Assembly (NCBI GenBank): GCA_002348345.1
Contig: DEAY01000337.1
Location: 4,765 to 9,848 of the forward strand
Source of the DNA: Verrucomicrobia bacterium UBA2970
Lineage (GTDB): Bacteria > Verrucomicrobiota > Verrucomicrobiia > Limisphaerales > AAA164-E04
Direction: 5' to 3'
DNA: 5,084 bases
Shown: positions 1 to 5,084 of the stretch, piece after piece
Numbering within the stretch: position 1 is the stretch's first letter
Layout: each line of letters starts with the position of its first letter
The notes under the pieces: model-generated
The model's input: only the letters and a program-made list of their open reading frames with translations
Database searches by the model: none
Told to the model about the DNA's origin: nothing
Translations under genes and position numbers: made by a program

Positions 1-668
1 CCGCAGAAGACGAGTAGTCCGGCGAGCGTGGCGGCGCCGCCGAGGATGGCGGTGTTTTCACCAAAGGTTGTTTGAAGATCGGAAAAACCGAGTGAACCGG
101 CGATGCTCCAAATGATAATGATGCCGAGAAGGAATCCGAAATCGCCCATTCGATTGGTGAGAAACGCCTTCTTCGCGGCATCGGCGGCCGAGGGTTTTTC
201 AAACCAAAAGCCGATGAGCAAGTAGCTCGAGACCCCGACCAACTCCCAGAAGATGAACATCTGGATAAAATCGGTAGCGAGGACGATGCCGAGCATCGAG
301 AAGGTAAACAGACTCAAGCTGGCAAAATAGCGCGAGTAAGACGGGTCGCCGGCCATATAGGCCTGGGAATACCAGTGGATGAGGGAGCCCACCCCGGTCA
401 CAACCAACAACATGAGGATGCTGAGGGAATCCAAATTGACTCCGAAACCAATTTCCAGGTGGCCGGTCTGAATCCAGCTCAGTTGATGTTCGAGAGGCGT
501 GGCGTGGGTGAGATGGGAGACAAACAGAATCAGAGAGAAGGCAAAAGCGATGCCGATGGCGCCGATGGAGATCTTGGCGCTCAGCGCCTCATCGTCTTGG
601 GTCCCCAGGGCGATTCCCAGAGCCGCGAAGAGAGGGAGAAAGAGAATGATCCAAGCGAGGGTCAGCAT
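1..668 (-). CDS. nuoL: NADH-quinone oxidoreductase subunit L (NuoL), N-terminal 222 residues, 3' end outside the window
   Basis: NuoL is the distal, antiporter-like proton-pumping subunit of the complex I membrane arm. The frame opens at an ATG (666-668) 14 bases after the nuoK stop and stays open to the window edge, giving 222 codons of an expected 600 or more. Hydrophobic segments lie at about residues 2-22, 32-52, 80-98, 113-131, 133-153, 176-192 and from 208 on. Family motifs are clear: NLDSLS at 78-83 followed by TGVGSLIHWYS at 91-101; WELVGVSSYLLIGFW at 141-155, whose Glu142 corresponds to the essential Glu144 of E. coli NuoL; and AFLTNRMGDFGF at 168-179, with the conserved Arg-x-Gly-Asp. 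MrpA/NuoM-type relatives share the fold, but the operon position directly after nuoK and the NRMGD motif favour NuoL. No Shine-Dalgarno sequence precedes the ATG; the upstream bases are CCCGACCCAAAACG, so translation may be coupled to nuoK. No truncation or frameshift is seen. Confidence 0.95.
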   Translation of the reverse strand, partial: MLTLAWIILFLPLFAALGIALGTQDDEALSAKISIGAIGIAFAFSLILFVSHLTHATPLEHQLSWIQTGHLEIGFGVNLDSLSILMLLVVTGVGSLIHWYSQAYMAGDPSYSRYFASLSLFTFSMLGIVLATDFIQMFIFWELVGVSSYLLIGFWFEKPSAADAAKKAFLTNRMGDFGFLLGIIIIWSIAGSLGFSDLQTTFGENTAILGGAATLAGLLVFC

Positions 669-682
669 CGTTTTGGGTCGGG

Positions 683-988
683 TCAGAGTTTCAAGGTCGC
701 TAGGTCTTCGACGTTGGTGGTTTGGCGACGCCGGAAAAGCGCCACAATGAGGGCCAAGCCCACAGCGACCTCTGAGGCGGCAACCGTGATGATGAAGAAG
801 ACCATCAACTGGCCATCGAGGTTGTCGGTGAACCTCGAGAACGCGACGAGCGCGAGATTGGCCGCGTTGAGCATGAGTTCAAGCGACATGTAGATGAGGA
901 TGAGATTCCGTCGCAGGACGACTCCCAAGAGCCCGATGCTGAACAGCAACGAACTCACCACCAGATAATGTTCGAGTCCGACTTCCAT
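683..988 (-). CDS. nuoK: NADH-quinone oxidoreductase subunit K (NuoK)
   Basis: NuoK (101 residues, the usual family length) is a small membrane subunit related to MrpC. It sits between NuoJ/NuoA and NuoN and forms part of the proton path in the membrane arm. Three transmembrane segments are visible at about residues 4-24, 28-50 and 60-85. The two buried glutamates needed for proton pumping in E. coli (Glu36 and Glu72) correspond here to Glu37 in LELMLNAANL and Glu73 in TVAASEVAVGLAL. Arg26-Arg27 lie in the first loop, where the family has conserved positive charge, and the C-terminus is short and charged (RRRQTTNVEDL). The ATG directly follows the TAA of nuoJ with no base between them, and a good AAGGAG lies 9 bases upstream inside nuoJ. 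The start is therefore firm. It ends in TGA, 14 bases before nuoL. Confidence 0.97.
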   Translation of the reverse strand: MEVGLEHYLVVSSLLFSIGLLGVVLRRNLILIYMSLELMLNAANLALVAFSRFTDNLDGQLMVFFIITVAASEVAVGLALIVALFRRRQTTNVEDLATLKL

Positions 989-1489
989 TTATTCCAGCTC
1001 CTTCTTACTCAGCAGAATCACGCCGATCATGGCGACCAGCAGAAGAAGTCCCATGATCTCGAAAGGCAGGACGTATTGGGTGAAGAGCGCCTCACCGAGA
1101 AGCGGCGTGCTCCCTTCCAGGGAAGGGGAACGATCCGCTCCAATGCCGGAGGTGGTAATGGTCTTCACCAATACGCCCGCAATGGAAAGGAGGCCAATGC
1201 TTCCAGCCACCGCGCCAAACACCTGGAAGCGACGCTTTTCCTCCTCGTTGATGTCCAACAACATGATCACGAAGAGGAACAGAACAATCACCGCCCCCGC
1301 GTAGACCATCACCTGGATGACCGCCAGGAAGAAGGCGTGGAGTAGCACGAAGAGACCCGCCATCGAGACGATGGTCATCACCAAGAACATCGCGCTGGTC
1401 ACGGGATTGCGGCTGAAGGGGTTAGCCACCACCAGCAATCCGAAAACCAGCGTGAGCGCTGATAGGATGTAGAATAAGATGTCTGTCAT
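989..1489 (-). CDS. nuoJ: NADH-quinone oxidoreductase subunit J (NuoJ)
   Basis: NuoJ (166 residues; E. coli 184) is a membrane subunit that packs against NuoH, NuoA and NuoK at the link between the quinone site and the antiporter-like pumps. Five hydrophobic segments are visible at about residues 3-22, 30-50, 54-78, 91-111 and 141-160. The family signature YAGAVIVLFLFVIMLL spans residues 63-78. In known structures this third helix carries the pi-bulge that changes during turnover, and Tyr63 is its conserved tyrosine. A polar loop at 112-135 (SGIGADRSPSLEGST) is probably aqueous, and LPFEIMGLLLLVAMIGVILL closes the protein. The ATG (1487-1489) lies 25 bases after the nuoI stop, the largest gap in this segment, and has no Shine-Dalgarno match. 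The methionine position fits the family start (MxxxxFY). The C-terminal codons KKELE double as the ribosome binding site of nuoK. Confidence 0.96.
   Translation of the reverse strand: MTDILFYILSALTLVFGLLVVANPFSRNPVTSAMFLVMTIVSMAGLFVLLHAFFLAVIQVMVYAGAVIVLFLFVIMLLDINEEEKRRFQVFGAVAGSIGLLSIAGVLVKTITTSGIGADRSPSLEGSTPLLGEALFTQYVLPFEIMGLLLLVAMIGVILLSKKELE
998..1003 (-). promoter_or_regulatory. Ribosome binding site of nuoK (AAGGAG) inside the nuoJ 3' end
   Basis: On the coding strand an AAGGAG sits 9 bases before the nuoK ATG and lies within the last codons of nuoJ (encoding KKELE). It is the only strong Shine-Dalgarno match at any of the six gene starts in this window, and it fixes the nuoK start. 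Confidence 0.75.
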
Positions 1490-1514
1490 CGGCAGAAGGC
1501 TTCGCTTCGGGTTC

Positions 1515-2048
1515 TCATGAGGTCATGCCCTGCGCTTCGGCATCCTTGAGCTTCTTCTCCCACTTCTTAATCCCGTCCTGGTGAACGCCTCCCAAGTCGA
1601 GAAGCTTGTCTTTGTGATAAATCATTTCCTCCCGAGATTCGCCGGTCAACGAATAGTCTTTCTGGAGAAAAATCGCCTCTTCCGGACAGACCTCTTGGCA
1701 GTAGCCGCAGAAAATGCAGCGGAGCATGTTGATTTCAAAATCGGCGGGCTCTTTTTCAACGTTTCCGGTGGAGTGATTCACGGTTGGCCCGGGCGGCGTA
1801 ATCTTGATCGCTTTGGGGGGGCAAACGAACTCACAAAGCTGGCAGGAGACGCACTTCGTGCGTTCATCCTGGTCCTTCACCAGGTAGGGGGCGCCTCGAT
1901 ACCCTTCGGGAACGACCCAACGTTCTTCCGGATACTGCATCGTGACCTTCTTCTTGAAGAAGTGGCGAAGCGTCACTCGAAACCCGCTGAGGAGCGCGGG
2001 AATGTAGAGTCGTTCCCACCAACTGAGTGCTTTGCGTTGAACGATCAT
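1515..2048 (-). CDS. nuoI: NADH-quinone oxidoreductase subunit I (NuoI), 2x[4Fe-4S] ferredoxin subunit
   Basis: NuoI (177 residues; E. coli 180) carries clusters N6a and N6b, which pass electrons from NuoG towards N2 in NuoB near the quinone site. An amphipathic N-terminal part (residues 10-33, WWERLYIPALLSGFRVTLRHFF) anchors it on the membrane arm, followed by the typical TMQYPEERWVVPEGYRGAP. Two complete 8Fe-ferredoxin motifs follow: Cys66, Cys69, Cys72 with Cys76-Pro, and Cys111, Cys114, Cys117 with Cys121-Pro. The C-terminal tail is long, charged and probably helical (KKWEKKLKDAEAQ). The frame stays open upstream to 2138, but that would overlap nuoH by 79 bases and add 30 residues unlike the family. 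The ATG at 2046-2048, 11 bases after the nuoH TAG, is therefore chosen. A weak AGGGA lies 8 bases before it. A run of seven C bases falls exactly at Cys76-Pro-Pro. Confidence 0.97.
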   Translation of the reverse strand: MIVQRKALSWWERLYIPALLSGFRVTLRHFFKKKVTMQYPEERWVVPEGYRGAPYLVKDQDERTKCVSCQLCEFVCPPKAIKITPPGPTVNHSTGNVEKEPADFEINMLRCIFCGYCQEVCPEEAIFLQKDYSLTGESREEMIYHKDKLLDLGGVHQDGIKKWEKKLKDAEAQGMTS

Positions 2049-2056
2049 CGAATGAG

Positions 2057-2061
2057 TCCCT
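2057..2061 (-). promoter_or_regulatory. Possible weak ribosome binding site of nuoI (AGGGA)
   Basis: On the coding strand, AGGGA overlaps the TAG stop of nuoH and ends 8 bases before the nuoI ATG. The match to the anti-Shine-Dalgarno sequence is only partial. It supports, but does not prove, the start at 2048 rather than the longer open frame. Confidence 0.35.
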
Positions 2062-3106
2062 AGTTTGATTGGAAGAACCACAGGAAGGCTGCGGTCACAA
2101 CAATGTTGAGGAGGGCGAGCGGCAGAAACCGTCGCCATCCCAGGTCCATGAGTTGGTCATACCGGAATCGGGGCAACATCCATCGGATCCAGATAAAGAG
2201 GCCCATGAAGAGTCCGAGTTTGACGAGGAAGATACCGATGTGAATCAATCCTCCGATCAGGCTGGAGGCGGGTGCCGCCAAGCCCCAGAAGGGCAGTGTC
2301 CAACCGCCCAGGAACAAGGTCACCATGAGGGCGGAGATCGAAATCATGGCGGCGTATTCCCCTAGGAAGAAGAGAGCGAATTTCATCGAGCTGTATTCAG
2401 TGTGATAGCCACTCACCAGCTCGGTTTCTGATTCGGGAAGGTCGAAGGGCAGGCGATTGGTTTCTGCAAAGGCGGCGACCAGGAAAATCACAAATGCAAG
2501 GGGTTGCTTGAAGATCAACCAGGCGCCGCTGGCCTGGTAGGCAATCACTTTCCCTAGGTTCAGGTCGCCCACCAGCATGAAGAGAGGGACGACTGACATG
2601 CCCATCGCGATTTCGTAGGAAATCATCTGGGCACTTGCCCGAATGCCTCCCAGAAAAGGGTATTTGGAATTCGAGGCGTAGCCGGCCAGGACAATGCCGT
2701 AGACGCCCAGTGACACCACGCTGAAGGTAAAGAGGATGCCGACATTGAGATTGGCAATGACCATGTTCTGGGAACCCAGGGTGGAACCGAAGGGGATGAC
2801 GGCGATTGTGAGAAAGGGCGGAATCATGGACACCGCCGGCGCCAACCAAAAGTAAACCTTGCGAACATGATGCGGGGTAAAATCTTCCTTGAGTAGGAAC
2901 TTGAGGCCGTCTGCGATCGGTTGAAGTAATCCGAAGGGGCCGACGCGGTTGGGCCCGATGCGATCTTGAATGGCGGCGCAGATTCGTCGTTCGGCCATCA
3001 CCGAGTAGGAGATCATTGGCATCAGGACGGCGATGACCAGGACCACCTTGAGGAGGCCGAAGAGGAGAATCGATTGAAGGGTGCTGGTTTCGCTTAAGAG
3101 TTCCAT
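2060..3106 (-). CDS. nuoH: NADH-quinone oxidoreductase subunit H (NuoH)
   Basis: NuoH (348 residues; E. coli 325) is the membrane subunit that, with NuoB and NuoD, forms the quinone cavity and the first part of the proton path. About eight hydrophobic segments are visible, at roughly 10-34, 86-106, 120-144, 160-182, 197-214, 243-266, 282-304 and 326-345. The conserved cytoplasmic loops are intact. ERRICAAIQDRIGPNRVGP (39-57) is followed by FGLLQPIADGLKFLLKED (58-75). AETNRLPFDLPESETELV (214-231) is followed by GYHTEYSSMKFALFFLGEY (233-251), the glutamate-rich loop beneath the quinone site. WIRWMLPRFRYDQLMDLGW (306-324) is also typical. The frame opens further upstream to 3160, but that would overlap nuoG and add 18 residues without homology. 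The ATG at 3104-3106, 11 bases after the nuoG TAG, gives the usual start. Only a minimal AGG lies upstream (10 bases before the ATG). Confidence 0.97.
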   Translation of the reverse strand: MELLSETSTLQSILLFGLLKVVLVIAVLMPMISYSVMAERRICAAIQDRIGPNRVGPFGLLQPIADGLKFLLKEDFTPHHVRKVYFWLAPAVSMIPPFLTIAVIPFGSTLGSQNMVIANLNVGILFTFSVVSLGVYGIVLAGYASNSKYPFLGGIRASAQMISYEIAMGMSVVPLFMLVGDLNLGKVIAYQASGAWLIFKQPLAFVIFLVAAFAETNRLPFDLPESETELVSGYHTEYSSMKFALFFLGEYAAMISISALMVTLFLGGWTLPFWGLAAPASSLIGGLIHIGIFLVKLGLFMGLFIWIRWMLPRFRYDQLMDLGWRRFLPLALLNIVVTAAFLWFFQSN

Positions 3107-3117
3107 CGAGCCAATGC

Positions 3118-4824
3118 CTAACTGTTCACATCCACCCCGAGGTCGCCGAGATCGGCCCAACGGATGGCACTGAGCTTCTTGATCTCACCCGCCATCTTGT
3201 TGAAGAGCCCCTCCGGGTTCTTGGGAATGGATTCCCCGGTGACTTGTTCTACCAAGTCGGTCAGGAACTCGGATTCCGGGATCGCTTCGCCGGGGGCTTC
3301 CACGGCTTTGAGAAAACGCTGTAGCCGGCTTTTCGCATTCACGAAGCTGCCGCGTTTCTCGGCATGAGCGCAGCCCGGGAGGAGGTAGGTGGCTTTTCGG
3401 GTCGTCGTGTTGGGTAAAATATCCGAGGCGACGAGGAGCTCAAGCTTGGAGAGCGCCTTTTCGTCGATTCCCATTGTGGTGACGTCTTCGCCGAAGACAA
3501 TCAGATGTTTGATCTGGCCTCGTTTGATTCGACCCGCGATGGCGTCAAGCTTCGATCCCTGTTTGCCTTTGTGGAATCCAACCAGTTTGGCCCCGTTGCT
3601 GTTGGGATTCTTATCGGCATGCACAAGGAGCTGATCCGACTCGCCCTTTCGAGGGGGCACATCGGTTTCGGCTGCCAGATGGGTGGCGAGTTTGCTCAGG
3701 AGGTAGAATTCCTCCGTCGTTTGACGGCCGGAGGCAATCACGGCGGTGGTGTTGGGGGCGGCGGCGCGCAGGTGGGTCGCTAACTCCTCAATCAACTGCG
3801 ACCATGAGATGCCGCTCCGGTTGTTTTTCCTCGGGGCTGAAAGTCGCCTTTTGTCACCGACCCACTTGTAATTCAGGCGGCCTGCATCGCACATCCATGA
3901 CGAATTGACGGCATCGTTTTCCCGGGGTTCGTAACGGTAGATCTTCTCCTCTCGAGAACCAATGGTGATGTTGCAACCGGTCGCGCAACTGGTGCAGACA
4001 CTCTTGGTCTCCTTGAGGAACCAGACCCGCATCTTGAACCGGAAGTCCTTCGAGGTGAGCGCGCCCACCGGGCAGAGATCGACCGTGTTGAGCGTGTAGT
4101 TGTTGTCGAAGGGCTTGCCGGGAAATGTCGTGAGGGTGTTGTAGGATCCCCGATTGACGAATCCCAGCGCATCGTCGCCAGCAATGTCACGCGAAAAGCG
4201 CACGCATCGGGAACAGAGCACGCAGCGTTCATCGTCCAGCATGATTCGAGGACCGAGGTCGACCTGCTTGGGCTTGTGCACCTTGGTCTCCGCGAATTGG
4301 CTCGTCGCCTGACCATGCTCGACGGAATATTCTTGAAGCTTACACTCACCCGCTTGATCGCAAATGGGGCAGTCCAGGGGATGGTTGACCAGGAGGGACT
4401 CAAGAACCGCCTCCCGCATTTGTTGGGTGGCGGGTGAATTGGGATAGATTTCCATTCCCGGGGCGATCGGAGTGGCGCAGGCGATCGCCCCCCTCGGAGT
4501 CCCTGGCTCGTAGGGCAGGGTCATTTTTCGAACCTGGGGGGTTCCATCCTCATTGAGGATCGGTTTGCGATCGCGGCCCATGGCGGGCATCCCGAATTCC
4601 ACCAGGCACATTCGGCAGTTTCCGGCGACCGGTAGTTTCGGATGATAGCAATAGTGAGGAATCTCGACGCCGGCAATCTTGCAGGCCTGAATCATGGTGG
4701 TCGGGATCGGTTTCCCGGTCATGGGATCGGGCATCGTCTTCGGCACCTCGACGGCCTTGCCGTCGATCTTGATCGTGATCGTCTCGACGGGGGGTGCTGT
4801 TTTCTCTTCGACCTGTTTTGCCAT
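3118..4824 (-). CDS. nuoG: NADH-quinone oxidoreductase subunit G (NuoG), short form with N1b, N5, N4 and N7 ligands
   Basis: NuoG is the large Fe-S subunit of the peripheral arm and relays electrons from NuoF to NuoI. This one is 568 residues; E. coli has about 908 and Thermus Nqo3 about 783. Domains in order: a [2Fe-2S] N1b ferredoxin domain with Cys59, Cys70, Cys73 and Cys116; the His-Cys3 N5 site (His148, Cys152, Cys155, Cys161) in NHPLDCPICDQAGECKLQ; the N4 site (Cys201, Cys204, Cys207, Cys251); the N7 site (Cys277, Cys280, Cys284, Cys312, exact C-x2-C-x3-C-x27-C); then about 240 residues of a reduced molybdopterin-oxidoreductase-like domain (SGRQTTEEFYLLSKLA at 365-380, LLVHADKNPNSNGAKLVGF at 399-417, LPGCAHAEKRGSFVNAKSRLQ at 482-502). 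The ATG at 4822-4824 lies 17 bases after nuoF. An in-frame ATG at 4965 would overlap nuoF and is rejected. No Shine-Dalgarno sequence is seen. The stop is followed after 11 bases by nuoH, so the short length is not an artefact of the window. Confidence 0.95.
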   Translation of the reverse strand: MAKQVEEKTAPPVETITIKIDGKAVEVPKTMPDPMTGKPIPTTMIQACKIAGVEIPHYCYHPKLPVAGNCRMCLVEFGMPAMGRDRKPILNEDGTPQVRKMTLPYEPGTPRGAIACATPIAPGMEIYPNSPATQQMREAVLESLLVNHPLDCPICDQAGECKLQEYSVEHGQATSQFAETKVHKPKQVDLGPRIMLDDERCVLCSRCVRFSRDIAGDDALGFVNRGSYNTLTTFPGKPFDNNYTLNTVDLCPVGALTSKDFRFKMRVWFLKETKSVCTSCATGCNITIGSREEKIYRYEPRENDAVNSSWMCDAGRLNYKWVGDKRRLSAPRKNNRSGISWSQLIEELATHLRAAAPNTTAVIASGRQTTEEFYLLSKLATHLAAETDVPPRKGESDQLLVHADKNPNSNGAKLVGFHKGKQGSKLDAIAGRIKRGQIKHLIVFGEDVTTMGIDEKALSKLELLVASDILPNTTTRKATYLLPGCAHAEKRGSFVNAKSRLQRFLKAVEAPGEAIPESEFLTDLVEQVTGESIPKNPEGLFNKMAGEIKKLSAIRWADLGDLGVDVNS

Positions 4825-4841
4825 GGCTTGAAATGGAATGG

Positions 4842-5084
4842 CTAGCTGGCGAGTGATTCCTCGGCCTTTCGTTTTTCGTCGGCTTTCCCGCGGGCTTCGA
4901 ATTCGTCCTTGAACTTGTTCACGAAACTCAAAACCGGCCAGGCGCAGGCCTCGCCAAAGGCGCAAATCGTCCTCCCTTGGATGTTTTGAGCGATATTTAA
5001 CAAGTAGTCGGCATCTTCTTTTCGCCCGTCCCCGTGTGTCAATCGATGCAATGCCTTGCTCATCCAGAGAGAACCTTCCCGGCA
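4842..5084 (-). CDS. nuoF: NADH-quinone oxidoreductase subunit F (NuoF), C-terminal 80 residues, 5' part outside the window
   Basis: NuoF binds FMN and NADH and starts the electron transfer of complex I. Only the C-terminal N3 [4Fe-4S] domain is present; the flavin and NADH sites lie beyond the right edge. The fragment opens with CREGSLWM, whose cysteine is the last of the CxxCxxC trio (the sequence before it is cut off). The fourth N3 ligand is Cys41 of the fragment in GRTICAFGEACAWPV, 40 residues after the first cysteine; the usual offset in E. coli and Thermus is 41. An extra cysteine (fragment residue 47) stands where relatives often have alanine (GDAAAWP). A charged tail of about 29 residues rich in Lys and Glu follows and ends in TAG at 4842-4844. 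The next gene, nuoG, starts 17 bases later. The fragment agrees with intact NuoF; nothing suggests a break. Confidence 0.95.
   Translation of the reverse strand, partial: CREGSLWMSKALHRLTHGDGRKEDADYLLNIAQNIQGRTICAFGEACAWPVLSFVNKFKDEFEARGKADEKRKAEESLAS

Larger units (their letters stand above)
1..5084 (-). other. nuoFGHIJKL segment of the complex I operon
   Basis: Seven consecutive genes on the minus strand follow the canonical bacterial NDH-1 order F-G-H-I-J-K-L. Gaps are F/G 17, G/H 11, H/I 11, I/J 25, J/K 0 and K/L 14 bases. No promoter-like or terminator-like hairpin is visible at any junction, so one polycistronic transcript is the simplest reading. The promoter presumably lies upstream of nuoF, beyond the right edge, in front of nuoA or an equivalent first gene. 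NuoM and nuoN would be expected beyond the left edge, after nuoL. The order and spacing are seen in the sequence; co-transcription is inferred. Confidence 0.93.

Noticed and set aside
375..893. Plus-strand open frame of 172 residues opposite nuoK and nuoL
   Set aside because: Antisense shadow of two well-supported genes; low-complexity charged sequence with no recognisable domain.
1490..1514. Small GAAG/CTTC inverted repeat and CGAAG tandem in the nuoI-nuoJ gap, considered as a terminator or attenuator
   Set aside because: The stem is only four base pairs with no U-run; too weak to support a terminator.
1581..2063. Plus-strand open frame of 160 residues opposite nuoI
   Set aside because: Exactly mirrors nuoI, with no motif or start signal of its own.
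1515..2138. Longer nuoI frame starting at 2138
   Set aside because: It overlaps nuoH by 79 bases with residues unlike NuoI, and the internal ATG at 2048 fits family length and spacing.
2397..2849. Second minus-strand frame of 150 residues within nuoH
   Set aside because: Shifted-frame shadow of nuoH, rich in Arg, His and Pro, with no transmembrane pattern.
2060..3160. Longer nuoH frame starting at 3160
   Set aside because: It overlaps the nuoG 3' end and adds 18 residues without membrane or family character; MELLSETSTL is the plausible N-terminus.
3749..3777. GC-rich stretch in nuoG considered as a repeat
   Set aside because: It is ordinary coding sequence for an Ala/Pro-rich segment (LRAAAPNTT) without a regular repeat unit.
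3873..4403. Second minus-strand frame of 176 residues within nuoG
   Set aside because: Shifted-frame reading of nuoG, rich in Ser and Arg; the Fe-S motifs are in the nuoG frame.
3118..4965. Longer nuoG reading frame starting at 4965, adding 47 N-terminal residues
   Set aside because: It overlaps the nuoF coding end, and the extra residues are arginine-rich and unlike NuoG. The ATG at 4824 gives a normal ferredoxin-domain start.

Overview
The window is one uninterrupted stretch of a respiratory complex I operon, the proton-pumping NADH:quinone oxidoreductase (NDH-1), read entirely from the minus strand. From high to low coordinates the order is nuoF (last 80 residues, 5' part outside the window), nuoG, nuoH, nuoI, nuoJ, nuoK and nuoL (first 222 residues, 3' part outside). 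This is the classical bacterial nuo order. All junctions are tight, with gaps of 17, 11, 11, 25, 0 and 14 bases. There is no room for an internal promoter or terminator, and I see none. No stretch over 25 bases lacks a gene, and there are no RNA genes, repeats, mobile elements or CRISPR arrays.

The genes cover all three modules. NuoF and NuoG belong to the peripheral arm: NADH oxidation in NuoF, then Fe-S clusters through NuoG. NuoI carries electrons through two [4Fe-4S] clusters towards the quinone site, which NuoH helps to form in the membrane. NuoJ and NuoK are small membrane subunits next to NuoH, and NuoL is the distal antiporter-like proton pump. The cluster ligands visible in NuoF, NuoG and NuoI, and the key acidic residues in NuoK and NuoL, are intact, so the enzyme looks functional.

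Organism: a Gram-negative-type bacterium of moderate GC (roughly mid-50s per cent by eye). NuoG is short (568 residues), keeps the ligands for the extra cluster N7, and has a modified N-terminal ferredoxin domain. Most gene starts lack a good Shine-Dalgarno sequence. My guess is the Verrucomicrobiota/PVC area or a neighbouring phylum, but this is a low-confidence impression and not a demonstrated assignment.

I found no undescribed system. This is core metabolism, and the findings below are modest details of NuoG architecture, translation signals and one homopolymer. Three start codons (nuoG, nuoH, nuoI) were set downstream of the longest possible open frame, because the longer forms would overlap the preceding gene and add non-homologous residues.
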